A stretch of 64,000 nucleotides of DNA from Clostridia bacterium. Its GTDB lineage: Bacteria; Bacillota; Peptococcia; DRI-13; UBA5745. Position numbers and translations under genes: made by a program. The stretch spans positions 1 through 64,000 of the forward strand of contig JAHDPO010000036.1 of the NCBI GenBank assembly GCA_018434325.1, read 5' to 3'. The notes beneath the pieces are model-generated. The model was not told the DNA's origin. It searched no databases and saw only the letters and a list, made by a program, of their open reading frames with translations. Below, piece by piece: positions 7,801-15,562 of this stretch (within the stretch, counting starts at the first letter, position 1; every line of letters starts with the position of its first letter).

Positions 7801-9249
7801 ACCCGGGACGGCTCCGTGACCATCCAGGCTAAGGCCAATAACAAAACAGGCTCAACCACCGTGGTCTTCGGCTCCACCGGCGTCACCAACATCAAGGCCG
7901 AAAGCGAAAACAACCAAAAGGTCGCCCGCAATGAAGGCTACAAAGAATTCAAATTCAGCTGCTACGACGCCAGAGGCAACCGGGTCAACTATAACAGCAA
8001 TATCGACCTGACGAAGACAGTGGTCACTAAACCCAGCGGCGCCTCTTTGACAGAGAAAAACGGCTTCGTGCTCAAGGCCGATAGCGACAATACCGGCTAT
8101 GGCGTCATCGAAATCGACACCAACAAGCTGACGAAAGACGGCACCTACGAAGTGCAAATCCATTTGGTCAACGGCACGAAGGTCAATTATCGCTTCAGCG
8201 CCAAAGATCAAGGCGAAGTAACGGGCATGAGATTGAAATACGGTTCCGGCAGCTATGCCGCCGGCACTTACGTACCCGTACCGGAAATCGCCTACACCGA
8301 CAGGGAAGGCTATGAAGTAACCCGCAAGGTTTCCGATGTCAGCAATGAAGTAAAGGTCAGCATCAGCGACGCCTCCTTCCTTAAAAATTCCATGGTCAAC
8401 GGCGCTTTCACCCTGAAAGAAGATAAGATCGGCTCCATAACCATGACGGCTGTAGACCTCAGCAAAAGCCTGGTGGCCACTCAGGTGCTGACCATCAACC
8501 GGGCCGCCTCTTACCTGAAAGTAGAACCCGCCGCCAGCGGCGTCATCGGCGGCGACGTCACCTTCAACATCCAACTGGTAGACATAGACGGCAATCCCGT
8601 TGCCAACGGCATCCCGGCCAAAGCCGGCGAGTCCAGCGCCATCGTCATCAACAAGCCTGACGGCGCCATCGCTTACACTTCACCCATCGACGTCAGCAAG
8701 TTTGACCAGGGCAAGGCTACCGTGAAGGTCTCCAGCAATAAAGAAGGCAAAGTCTCCGTTCAAGTGATTATCACGGAAGATACCTTAAACGGCAACGGTG
8801 GCCGGGTCTACACCGGCCTAGGCGTAGCCTCCTTCGGTACCGGCAGCAGCAGCAGCTACCGTGACGTTATTTTCATCGTCGGCAGCCCCACTTACGTCAG
8901 CGGCGACAAACCCGTAGCCTCCGACGCGCCGGCTTTCATCGACGCCAAAAGCGGCCGCACCTTCCTGAGCGTCCGGGATGCCGGCACCTCCATCGGCGCC
9001 ACTATCTGGTGGGATCAGGCCAGTCAGACGGCCACCCTGGTGCGGGATAACACTACCCTCAGAATCACTGTAGGCAAAAACTATCTCACCGTCACCAAAA
9101 ACGGCGTCACCAGCGAATACAGCTTCGATGCCCCCTCAGTCAACAAAAACGGCCGTGTCTACCTGCCCTTCCGGGCGGTGCTGGAAGCCTTCGGTTACGA
9201 AGTCAACTACGATCCGGCTACCCAAGCCATTGTCTGTAAGATGAAGTAA
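4840..9249 (+). CDS. Exported multi-repeat surface protein with C-terminal copper-amine-oxidase-N-like domain
   Basis: 1469 residues, GTG start 7 bp behind AAGGAGG. A Sec signal peptide (KTQKLLASIMTIAML..., ending near TALA-AP) is followed by about six beta-sandwich repeats of ~110 residues. Each contains phrases such as ITIPVKA and YTFKAAAAG. Next come Big_1-like Ig segments (GQDVTFSITSGSG). The last ~100 residues are a CuAO_N domain (LSVRDAGTSIGATIWWDQ, YLPFRAVLEAFGYEVNYD), a module used for wall or extracellular attachment in Clostridia; it is not a catalytic oxidase. No LPXTG or SLH is seen. Likely a cell-surface structural or adhesive protein. It stands alone between a long leader and a terminator at 9291. 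Confidence 0.85.
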   Translation: MKTQKLLASIMTIAMLTTTIPLTALAAPGGRPGSAGQRSATAGPRATEGLKLTIAGPQGTIKAAADANITINAENCPVGQKLEITLKKTKGGDVTYGKATASGPAFSQTKEAVDHAAGDTDEVKYSFTANNDNVGKDKDAGTGAILIPVKPEAAGEYTINVKASDGESEGGFKGVTKDITLNVKALTLSVAGPKEILRPDQKGEIVVSAEGVLAGDKVYLVLPKIENLTYENAKATGNAFKDSGGDFKPVTDDKNSVVTYTITADATVDDGKGTVTIPVKAAAVGEYALSVNGMPVNLSVKTAALTAAIAPAQIKVGDTATITVEAAGCQAGEEINLTLPLKDGLTYKQAEGKGDAFGDAKVDPVTAGGNATYTFKAAAAGAGVITIPVKGDKSNSYTLSVNGMPVNLSVKTAALTAAIAPAQIKVGETATITVEAAGCQAGEEIKLTLPVIDGLTYRQAVAKGDAFGDAKVDPVTAGGNATYTFKAAAAGAGSITIPVKGDKSGSYTIAAAGKNLSLTVREPELTVTPPAKTEVKPNEVVKVTVKIEDCRPLDEIVLEVTKDKDISYQPAAVSGKAFNNGTVNADTSGSGVVTYTLTAAKAGNGEVQIPLQPTAAGTFNLKVNDTSIKLQALKADDPSSFTVTAPAAVEINKTTVLKVAVDKLTAGDTVEVVVTASSNNVAFSNATTSGTAYTKGIDVKTSGAKATYSFIADAAGTSTLSIPVSSAYADDYTLTVSGTVPGKTPAIIDPNSVTLKVSAPPAGSPNNTVSPYGSVIAVDPDYDKAQAGPVSKNSEGVEFDLVLVNLNQTKISGSVYVASNRSNTETFYYKDGAGEWIEAAGGQIDTTKFSNVGTSLSIRVKAVSNTSGVFRFAVGLDANCVKNYVNQSKMPSGHDSTHIIQQTTYAGEFTPAPASDVYLTSDYNATTNVKPANGIDTYTLRANVFTSGIPVGGQDVTFSITSGSGATLTKTRVTTTVAGRAETKIYATRDGSVTIQAKANNKTGSTTVVFGSTGVTNIKAESENNQKVARNEGYKEFKFSCYDARGNRVNYNSNIDLTKTVVTKPSGASLTEKNGFVLKADSDNTGYGVIEIDTNKLTKDGTYEVQIHLVNGTKVNYRFSAKDQGEVTGMRLKYGSGSYAAGTYVPVPEIAYTDREGYEVTRKVSDVSNEVKVSISDASFLKNSMVNGAFTLKEDKIGSITMTAVDLSKSLVATQVLTINRAASYLKVEPAASGVIGGDVTFNIQLVDIDGNPVANGIPAKAGESSAIVINKPDGAIAYTSPIDVSKFDQGKATVKVSSNKEGKVSVQVIITEDTLNGNGGRVYTGLGVASFGTGSSSSYRDVIFIVGSPTYVSGDKPVASDAPAFIDAKSGRTFLSVRDAGTSIGATIWWDQASQTATLVRDNTTLRITVGKNYLTVTKNGVTSEYSFDAPSVNKNGRVYLPFRAVLEAFGYEVNYDPATQAIVCKMK
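5703..6362 (+). repeat. 330-bp tandem duplication inside the surface-protein gene
   Basis: Two in-frame copies, 5703-6032 and 6033-6362, each encoding 110 residues. The first ~115 bp of each (from TTTATCCGTCAATGGG) are nearly identical, and the copies then diverge slowly. This is a recent domain duplication and a likely site of recombination. Confidence 0.85.
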
Positions 9250-9290
9250 TCACAATGGCTAGACCACCATATGTAAAATGAAGCAGGCAA

Positions 9291-9324
9291 AAGAGGCGTT
9301 GTCCCCCGAAGGATGACGCCTCTT
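9291..9324 (+). terminator. Intrinsic terminator of surface-protein gene
   Basis: 14-bp stem: AAGAGGCGTTGTCC (9291-9304) pairs with GGATGACGCCTCTT (9311-9324), loop CCCGAA. It lies 42 bp after the stop. The downstream tract is only moderately T-rich. Confidence 0.7.
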
Positions 9325-9421
9325 GCCGCCTCTTACCGCCTTTTGCCTCGAAAAAGATGAAAAAGCTGCCGGGCCATGATACACTATAAATATTAATCTC
9401 CTATTCAGAAAGGCTAATGTC

Positions 9422-10183
9422 ATGAATCCTCGTCTGCAAACATTCTGGCAGGTCTTCTTCTATATGGCCGGCTTAGCCTGCCTGATTTATTTCTTGATCA
9501 TAAGCCTGGTGCTGAATTTCTCATACGACTTTAATTATATCTGGCTGGCCGCCGCCGTCTTAGCTTTCGCTGTTGGAAAGTGGCTGCCTTTATGGAACCG
9601 GCTTCCCTCCGTCTTAAGGCGGCTGATTCTTATCCTGGCAGGTCTGGGGCTGGCCCTCTTTATTTTTGTGGAAGGCCTGATTCTTTCCACCGCCTTGTCG
9701 CAGCCGGCGGCAGACGCCGATTATCTGATCATTCTGGGAGCCAAGGTCAACGGCACCTATCCTTCTCTGACCCTCCAATACAGAATCGATGCGGCCGCCC
9801 TGTACCTCCGCGATAATCCCGGCACCCTGGCCATAGCCAGCGGCGGCCAGGGCCCCGATGAAGGGATCTCAGAGGGGCTGGCTATCTATCATTCTTTAGT
9901 GGCCCGGGGGATCAGCGAGGGCAGGATCATTATTGAAGACAAATCCTCAAGCACTTGGGAGAACCTGACCAACTCCCGGGCCTGGATCGAAAATCCCCAA
10001 TCCGCTGTGGTGGTGGTATCTTCAGACTTCCATCTTTACCGGGCTTTGGCCCTGGCCGGAAAAGCCGGTTATGAAAACGTCACGGGACTGGCAGCCAAAA
10101 CCATGCCTGTCCTGGTTCCTTTATATTATTTGCGGGAATTCCTCGCTCTGATAAAGAGTTATCTCACCATATTGCGATGTTAA
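9422..10183 (+). CDS. YdcF/SanA-type membrane protein (DUF218)
   Basis: 253 residues. Three hydrophobic segments (about 10-35, 42-60, 68-90) precede a DUF218 domain. The domain carries the family signatures YLIILGAKV, ASGGQGPDEGISEG, DKSSSTWENLTNS and VVSSDFHLYRA. Members of this family (SanA, ElyC, YdcF) act in the envelope and are linked to peptidoglycan or carrier-lipid metabolism. The biochemical reaction is not established. Start ATG at 9422 has AGAAAGG upstream. No cotranscribed partner is obvious; cheV follows after 120 bp. Confidence 0.88.
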   Translation: MNPRLQTFWQVFFYMAGLACLIYFLIISLVLNFSYDFNYIWLAAAVLAFAVGKWLPLWNRLPSVLRRLILILAGLGLALFIFVEGLILSTALSQPAADADYLIILGAKVNGTYPSLTLQYRIDAAALYLRDNPGTLAIASGGQGPDEGISEGLAIYHSLVARGISEGRIIIEDKSSSTWENLTNSRAWIENPQSAVVVVSSDFHLYRALALAGKAGYENVTGLAAKTMPVLVPLYYLREFLALIKSYLTILRC

Positions 10184-10218
10184 TTTATTAATGATATGAT
10201 AAAGTAGATTATTGTTTA

Positions 10219-10270
10219 ACGGCTCTATCGCAAAGCGCCACGTCTGCGGTCCGGTTGCCAAAGACCGGCT
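10219..10270 (+). promoter_or_regulatory. Structured leader of cheV, weakly like a c-di-GMP (GEMM) riboswitch
   Basis: The leader holds CGCAAAGC (10229-10236) and CGGTTGCC (10252-10259), which resemble conserved strings of GEMM-I aptamers. A hairpin CGGTC/GACCG (10247-10267) encloses the second. The spacing is too short and the 5' GGCAAACC-type strand is missing, so this is a weak resemblance only. Confidence 0.2.
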
Positions 10271-10303
10271 TATCAAAAGAATTAGGAAAAGGTGTGAAGG
10301 ATC

Positions 10304-11278
10304 ATGCAGAATAATCAGACCAATATTTTATTAGAGACCGGTACCAACGAACTGGAAATCATGGAATTTACCATCGACGGCAAATTATTCGGCATCAATG
10401 TAGCCAAGGTAAAAGAAATCATGATGTCCAGCCCTGTGATTCCCATGCAAAAAGCCCATCCTGTTATCGAGGGCATCTTTAAACCCCGGGATCAAGTGAT
10501 TACCGTTATCGATTTGGCCAAGTATCTGGATCTTGCACCTTCAGGTCATCCGGACAAAGATATTTTTATCATCACCAGCTTCAATCAGCAGGACTTCGCT
10601 TTTCACGTTCACACAGTCGTGGGCATCGACCGGATTTCCTGGGCGATGATGCAAAAGCCGGATCAGATCATCTACGGCGGCGAAGAAGGAGTAGCCACTG
10701 CTATCGCTCAGTATCAGGAGCGGCTGATTACTATCCTGGATTTTGAGAAAATTGTTACGGAGATCAGCCCCCAATCCGGCATCCAGTACAGCGATTTAAG
10801 CCGTCTGGGCAACCGGGAGCGCTTGGAGACGCCTATTTTAGTGGTAGAGGACTCCATGCTTTTGGCAAAGATGATCACCGAATCCCTGCATAGATCAGGT
10901 TACTCCAATATTACGAAATTAAACAACGGCAAAGAAGCCTGGAATTACCTGGCCGAGATCAAAAATTCCGGTGATTCCCTCAAATCCCATGTGGCTTGCG
11001 TGATCACGGATATTGAGATGCCCCAGATGGACGGTCATCGGCTGACGAAGCTGATCAAAGATGACCCGATGTTGAAGAAGCTGCCCGTAATCCTGTTTTC
11101 CTCGTTGATCGATGAAGAGATGCGCAAAAAAGGCGAGCAAGTAGGGGCTGACGAGCAGATTACCAAACCGGAGATTTTGGGTCTGGTCACCATCGTCGAC
11201 CGGCTGACCAATCGGCCTGAGTCCGGCGCCGGCAGCCCAAAGGCTTCTGCTTCTGAGCCTATGGCGCTCTCCTCCTAA
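10304..11278 (+). CDS. cheV: Chemotaxis coupling/response protein CheV
   Basis: 324 residues: a CheW domain (about 15-160) followed by a receiver domain (about 175-300). The receiver has the acidic pocket VVEDS, the phospho-acceptor Asp in [12 protein letters not shown] and the conserved Lys in QITKPE. CheV couples chemoreceptors to CheA and tunes the signal through its own phosphorylation at the inner membrane face. RBS AAGGTGTGAAGG and ATG at 10304 agree. The stop lies 17 bp before the racemase start, so both may share a transcript without a functional link. Presence of cheV supports flagellar motility. Confidence 0.95.
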   Translation: MQNNQTNILLETGTNELEIMEFTIDGKLFGINVAKVKEIMMSSPVIPMQKAHPVIEGIFKPRDQVITVIDLAKYLDLAPSGHPDKDIFIITSFNQQDFAFHVHTVVGIDRISWAMMQKPDQIIYGGEEGVATAIAQYQERLITILDFEKIVTEISPQSGIQYSDLSRLGNRERLETPILVVEDSMLLAKMITESLHRSGYSNITKLNNGKEAWNYLAEIKNSGDSLKSHVACVITDIEMPQMDGHRLTKLIKDDPMLKKLPVILFSSLIDEEMRKKGEQVGADEQITKPEILGLVTIVDRLTNRPESGAGSPKASASEPMALSS

Positions 11279-11295
11279 GCGGCAGGTTAGCGGCA

Positions 11296-11985
11296 ATGAA
11301 GACTATCGGCTTACTGGGGGGCATGAGCTGGGAAAGCACCGTGACTTATTACCGGATCATCAACGAAAAGGTAAAAGCAGAGCTCGGCGGCCTCCATTCG
11401 GCAAAATGCCTTTTATATAGCGTAGATTTCCATGAGATCGAAGCTTGTCAGGCCCGGGGTGACTGGGCCCAAAGCGGCCGCCTTTTGGGTCAGGCCGCTG
11501 TTAGTCTGGAGAAAGCCGGCGCCGATTTTCTGGTTCTTTGCACCAATACCATGCACAAAGTGGCCGCCGACATCCAGGAGAGAGTGAATATCCCCCTGCT
11601 GCATATTGCGGAAGTTACTGCCGAAGCGCTTCTTGAGCAGCAGGTTCACGAAGTGGCTCTGTTAGGTACCAAATACACCATGGAGCAGGATTTTTACAAA
11701 GCCAAGCTGACGGAAAGAGCCATCCGGGTAATCATCCCCGATGAGGCGGAGCGCCGGCGGATTAATGAGATAATCTTTCAGGAGCTTTGCCTGGGCCAGA
11801 TTCGGCGAGAATCAAAGGAATTCTTTCTGTCGGTAATCAGCCGCCTGGCCGGCCAGGGAGCTCAGGGCGTAATCCTGGGCTGCACAGAGATCGGCCTACT
11901 GATTAATCAGGAAGATACGGCTATGCCCTTATTCGACACCACTCTTATTCACACCGAGCAAGCGGTGGCCCTGGCATTAAGCTAG
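11296..11985 (+). CDS. Aspartate/glutamate racemase family protein
   Basis: 229 residues, the usual length for the Asp/Glu/hydantoin racemase superfamily. The N-terminal [15 protein letters not shown] is typical of the RacD/YgeA branch. The two catalytic cysteines are present in LCTNTMH and GCTEIGLL, so a cofactor-independent two-base mechanism is expected. It could supply D-aspartate or another D-amino acid for the cell wall. The ribosome site is weak, and the gene follows cheV closely. Substrate cannot be fixed from sequence; it is not the MurI branch. Confidence 0.9.
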   Translation: MKTIGLLGGMSWESTVTYYRIINEKVKAELGGLHSAKCLLYSVDFHEIEACQARGDWAQSGRLLGQAAVSLEKAGADFLVLCTNTMHKVAADIQERVNIPLLHIAEVTAEALLEQQVHEVALLGTKYTMEQDFYKAKLTERAIRVIIPDEAERRRINEIIFQELCLGQIRRESKEFFLSVISRLAGQGAQGVILGCTEIGLLINQEDTAMPLFDTTLIHTEQAVALALS

Positions 11986-12052
11986 ATAGCCGGCATACCG
12001 GTGAGCAGCAATATAGTGATAGTGATTAATATAATTTAGGCATTCATATAGC

Positions 12053-12089
12053 AAAAACGGCGAGACTTCCAAGAAGCTTCGCCGTTTTA
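12053..12089. terminator. Bidirectional terminator between racemase and thioesterase genes
   Basis: AAAACGGCGA (12054-12063) pairs with TCGCCGTTTT (12079-12088). The A-run before and T-run after the stem suit termination of both convergent genes. Confidence 0.8.
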
Positions 12090-12139
12090 TATTGCCATTT
12101 TATATTGCCGTTGCCGTCTTGCTTTTGCGCTTGATTCCG

Positions 12140-12592
12140 CTATGCTTCGGTATTTTCTTGCCCCCAATAGCACAGCAGCTCATAAAACTGTGGGATGGCC
12201 TTCTTCATGGAAACTGGCCGGCCCTCACGATTCAAAAAACAATGCTGGCTCTCACCCTCAAACCGCAAAATGCCGCTGGCTTTATCCTCTATTCTGTAGG
12301 CCACCGTCATCCTGGTTCGGGAATATTGGCTGATGCTGCTGTAAATATTGACCACATCGTCATAGCGCACCATGGATTTGTAAGTACAGGAAAGGCCCAA
12401 AACCGGAAACGTGACCCCTTCTTCCTCAACCCGTTTATAGCTGAATCCCAGCTGGTCCAAAAGATGCACTCTGGCTTCTTCCATCCAACGAATATAATTA
12501 GAATGATGGATAATGGCCATTTGATCCGTTTCATAATAATGAGCTTTTCTCTCGTAAGGTGGCAATACCGGCCTGGTCTGATTCTGCAACAT
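12140..12592 (-). CDS. Acyl-CoA thioesterase, 4HBT hotdog fold (YbgC/FadM-like)
   Basis: 150 residues, full length for the family. The signature YYETDQMAIIHHSNYIRWMEEAR lies near residues 18-40 and contains the Asp/His pair expected at the active site. VRYDDVV and EGESQHCF strands complete the hotdog fold. It probably hydrolyses an acyl-CoA in the cytosol; chain length and natural substrate are unknown. It is convergent with the racemase gene and shares its terminator. The start at 12592 has GAAGGG upstream. Confidence 0.9.
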   Translation of the reverse strand: MLQNQTRPVLPPYERKAHYYETDQMAIIHHSNYIRWMEEARVHLLDQLGFSYKRVEEEGVTFPVLGLSCTYKSMVRYDDVVNIYSSISQYSRTRMTVAYRIEDKASGILRFEGESQHCFLNREGRPVSMKKAIPQFYELLCYWGQENTEA

Positions 12593-12633
12593 TCAACCCT
12601 TCATCCCTTTCACTCAAGCTTTCGATTCAAGTC

Positions 12634-12720
12634 TCAAATATCGGGAAAAATTCTGCACTCGAAATTTTTCCCAAAAAAATAACCAGTATAGCGATTTTTT
12701 TTTGGATGCGTTATAATCAT
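12634..12720 (-). CDS. Possible 28-residue leader ORF upstream of thioesterase
   Basis: A short minus-strand frame begins MIITHPKKNRYTGYFFG, 7 bp behind a very strong ribosome site (AGGAGGTGATG). It ends 41 bp before the thioesterase start. Lys- and aromatic-rich, no known homologue recognised. The strong site is the main support; it could be a leader peptide or chance. Confidence 0.3.
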   Translation of the reverse strand: MIITHPKKNRYTGYFFGKNFECRIFPDI

Positions 12721-12785
12721 AAAGCATCACCTCCTGCTTGTCTTCGCCGGAGGCACCGCGGCAAATACTTAAAAAGGCGGATGAT

Positions 12786-14039
12786 ATGTCGGATACCTTT
12801 GACGAAAAACCACAGCAAAACTGGAAAAAAACCGCAGGCATTTTTATTGCCAGCCAGGCTCTTTCCCTATTTGGCACCTCTTTAGTTCAGTATGCTATCA
12901 GCTGGCACATTGCCTTGGTCACCAAATCGGGCCTTGATATGACTTTGGCCATAATTTGCGGCTTTTTGCCAACCTTTTTCATGTCACCCTTTGGCGGCGT
13001 TTGGGCGGATCGTTATAATCGCAAGCTTTTGATTATGCTGGCCGACGGCGCCATCGCTTTCTTCACCTTGATCCTGGCCATCCTTTTCATAATGGGCCAT
13101 AATCAAATCTGGCTGCTCTTTGTTGCCTTAGGCCTGCGGGCTATCGGCTCAGCCGTGCAAAACCCTTGCGTGGGCGCCATGCTGCCGGATATTGTGCCGA
13201 CGGAGCATCTGACCAGGATCAACGGCATCAACAGCAGCGTCCAGTCCATGATTTTTCTGCTTTCACCGATGCTGAGCGCCGCTTTATTGAGCATTGCTCC
13301 CGTTCAAACCGTCTTTTTTGTGGATGTGGTTACGGCGGCGGCGGCTATTACGGTCATGCTCTTTTTGCAGCTGCCGGACCGCAGGAAGGCAGCAGCTGCA
13401 AAGGCAGCGCAGGCCGGGGCCGATTATTTTGGCGATCTCAAAAAAGGTTTTACCTACATCGCCAAACATCCCTATCTGCGGGCTTTCTTTATTCTGATGG
13501 CGATTTTTAATCTGATGGCAGCCCCTGCTGCTTTTCTTACGCCGCTGCAGGTAGCCCGCACCTTCGGCGATGACGTCTGGCGCCTCAGCGCCATCGAAAT
13601 ATCCTTCTCCATCGGCATGATGGCAGGAGGACTGGTTATTGCCTCCTGGGGCGGTTTGTCCAATAGAGTTCACACTATGTTTGCCGGCAGCTTCATCATG
13701 TCTTTTTGCACCATAGTTTTGGGCCTTCCGCCAAATTTCTGGATCTATTTGACCATGATGGCGCTGATCGGCTTGTCCATGCCCTTCTTTAATACACCGG
13801 CCACCGTGCTGCTGCAGGAGCAGGTGGAACCGGAATATATGGGCCGGATTTTTGGCGTACTCACCATGGTGAGCAGCGTGATGATGCCGGCGGGTATGCT
13901 GATTTTCGGCCCTTTGGCAGATATTGTACCTATTGAATGGCTCTTGATCCTGACAGGTTTGGGCATGCTGCTTCTGTCTTTTGCCTTATTAAAAAACAAG
14001 GATCTGGTCAGAGCCGGTGCAAAACAAAATCCGGCTTAA
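12786..14039 (+). CDS. MFS efflux transporter (macrolide-efflux-like, MFS_3)
   Basis: 417 residues from ATG 12786, chosen because AAAGGCGG lies 6 bp upstream; an earlier TTG at 12738 has no such site. Twelve hydrophobic segments. The loop 2-3 signature GGVWADRYNRK and the general layout match the MefE/enterobactin-exporter type MFS_3 group. These proton-driven pumps export drugs or small metabolites; substrate unknown. The stop overlaps by 3 bp the stop of the convergent DUF1330 gene. Confidence 0.9.
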   Translation: MSDTFDEKPQQNWKKTAGIFIASQALSLFGTSLVQYAISWHIALVTKSGLDMTLAIICGFLPTFFMSPFGGVWADRYNRKLLIMLADGAIAFFTLILAILFIMGHNQIWLLFVALGLRAIGSAVQNPCVGAMLPDIVPTEHLTRINGINSSVQSMIFLLSPMLSAALLSIAPVQTVFFVDVVTAAAAITVMLFLQLPDRRKAAAAKAAQAGADYFGDLKKGFTYIAKHPYLRAFFILMAIFNLMAAPAAFLTPLQVARTFGDDVWRLSAIEISFSIGMMAGGLVIASWGGLSNRVHTMFAGSFIMSFCTIVLGLPPNFWIYLTMMALIGLSMPFFNTPATVLLQEQVEPEYMGRIFGVLTMVSSVMMPAGMLIFGPLADIVPIEWLLILTGLGMLLLSFALLKNKDLVRAGAKQNPA

Positions 14040-14332
14040 ACGCCTTCCACTAAAACCCCTCTGCTGGTGACAGATTGCGTCCTCAAGTCTTTGATCTCTG
14101 CGTACTCTTTAGAATGGTACCAGATATCAAAGGCTTCTTTATTTTTAAAACGCAGCACCAATACTTTATCAGGATGCCAGCCGCCAAAGACCTCTTGCAC
14201 TTGATTGGTGCGAACCAGATATTCTCCTCCGTATTGCTCCACAATGGGCTTTACCTTTTTCACATACTCCTGGTATATTTCCAGTTTGTCCGGCTGATCC
14301 ATATCGATGGTAACAATAAAATAGCAACTCAT
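14036..14332 (-). CDS. DUF1330 family protein
   Basis: 98 residues with start ATG 14332, 6 bp behind AGGAGGG; an upstream in-frame start would lack this site. The sequence MSCYFIVTIDMDQPDKLEIY, the central GGEYLVR, and VLRFKNKEAFDIWYHSKEY are typical of DUF1330, a dimeric alpha/beta ferredoxin-like fold of unknown function. It appears monocistronic, convergent with the MFS gene. Confidence 0.88.
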   Translation of the reverse strand: MSCYFIVTIDMDQPDKLEIYQEYVKKVKPIVEQYGGEYLVRTNQVQEVFGGWHPDKVLVLRFKNKEAFDIWYHSKEYAEIKDLRTQSVTSRGVLVEGV

Positions 14333-14439
14333 TGGTTTCCCTCCTGTTTTCCTTATAGGATTATCTGCAATTAAAAACCCCATTTTTTAACTATACAGTA
14401 CCAAGGCGGTATCATGCAAGACGAAAATTAGCCGGCGGG

Positions 14440-14497
14440 TTAAGAGCATGAGCAAATAATCTGTAGAAACGAGGCAGGGCTTTATTCATGCTCTTAA
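14440..14497 (-). terminator. Hairpin downstream of ytaF
   Basis: TTAAGAGCATGA (14440-14451) pairs perfectly with TCATGCTCTTAA (14486-14497), loop 34 nt. A second outer pair, GCCGGC at 14431 and 14504, extends it. The U-tract is weak, so it may be a terminator or another structured element. Confidence 0.4.
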
Positions 14498-14536
14498 CGT
14501 GCAGCCGGCAGCCTAATATCTGTGGGGTATCGCTTC

Positions 14537-15181
14537 TTAATGTATTTTCTGCACAGCCAGAAGGATCAGCAAGGCTCCCCCCAGCCAGGAAAGGTCCAGT
14601 TTCAGCTTTTCCGTAGCTTTTCTGCCAAAATAACATCCGCCCATAATGGCAATCAGGCCGACCAGAAAAGAAAGGATCAGGGTCATTAAAATATTCATAT
14701 CCGCTAAGCCGGCGCCGAAGCCCACGGCAAATCCATCCAGGGAAAGAGCAATCGCCAGAGAAACAGCCTCTTTGATGGATAAGGTTTTGGAGGCATCAAG
14801 ATCAGCGCTGGAGGGGTCAGCATAGACCTGGAGGATAAAGCGAAGATGGAAGGCAGAAAAACTTAAGCTGCGATTAATCCACTTATTATTGCGAATGACG
14901 GCTTTGATGGCGCTGTCGCCTAATTTTACCACGCCTAAAAGAACCAAAATAGCAAAGCAGATAGACTTCGCCATCCAGGGATCAATGTAATTTCGCACTA
15001 TCGAGCCAATCAACAGAGAAAAGATCAGGACGCCGCTGCAAATCCCGTTGATTACCACGGCCGAGGTGAAGGGGATTTTTATTTTGTCGGCGCCATAGGC
15101 AAAGCTGGCTACAAAAGCATCGATAGATACCGCAGTAACCAGCAGTATGGCCGCGGCAAGCTTCATTCCTAGATTAATCAA
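14537..15181 (-). CDS. ytaF: Sporulation membrane protein YtaF / MntP-like transporter
   Basis: 214 residues with six hydrophobic segments arranged as two three-helix repeats. Each repeat has the conserved Asp motif (TAVSIDAFVASFAYGADKI and AIALSLDGFAVGFGAG), as in MntP-type Mn efflux proteins. The cytosolic loop ADPSSADLDASKTLSIKEA is the diagnostic YtaF insertion. YtaF is a sporulation-associated membrane protein in Bacillota. The TTG start at 15181 has GGCGGTGAT in front; an ATG five codons later has a poorer site. Confidence 0.88.
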   Translation of the reverse strand: MINLGMKLAAAILLVTAVSIDAFVASFAYGADKIKIPFTSAVVINGICSGVLIFSLLIGSIVRNYIDPWMAKSICFAILVLLGVVKLGDSAIKAVIRNNKWINRSLSFSAFHLRFILQVYADPSSADLDASKTLSIKEAVSLAIALSLDGFAVGFGAGLADMNILMTLILSFLVGLIAIMGGCYFGRKATEKLKLDLSWLGGALLILLAVQKIH

Positions 15182-15562
15182 TGTATCACCGCCTTTGCTA
15201 TTTTTGCATCACTCCCATCCTATTCCCTTACTTGCCGTTCTGTGCTTTTCCGCCGGAAAAGCGAACTGCCCGCAATTGGGCTGGCTTAACCGGGTTGGGT
15301 GCCCAAGTGTGCAAACAATCGAGGTTATGCTAGATGTTAGCAGCAGCTAATATCGATTCAACCGAAAAAATTCGCAAAACCAGGCTGAAAATAGGTATGC
15401 AACCGAAAAAATTTTGGTTATACAGTTTGGCGGTTGGTAAAATTCGTGCACAACCTCGTTTTTTGTACAGGCGGGTTGCACAACAGACAAAGGCTGCCGC
15501 AAATTGATGCGACAGCCTCCGATGGATGCAGTTATGATTCAGTTTACTTCTCAGCCGTTAGC
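15182..15562. other. Gene-free spacer with short repeats
   Basis: No gene seen. CAACCGAAAAAATT occurs at about 15359 and 15401. GTGCACAACCTCGTTTTTTG at 15447 resembles one arm of repeat family B (19848). The 3' end holds the terminator of the convergent minus-strand gene. Confidence 0.5.
15491..15518 (-). terminator. Hairpin downstream of the EAL-like sensor gene
   Basis: AGGCTGCCGCA (15491-15501) pairs with TGCGACAGCCT (15508-15518) with one mismatch. On the minus strand it is followed by TTTGTCTG. Confidence 0.5.
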
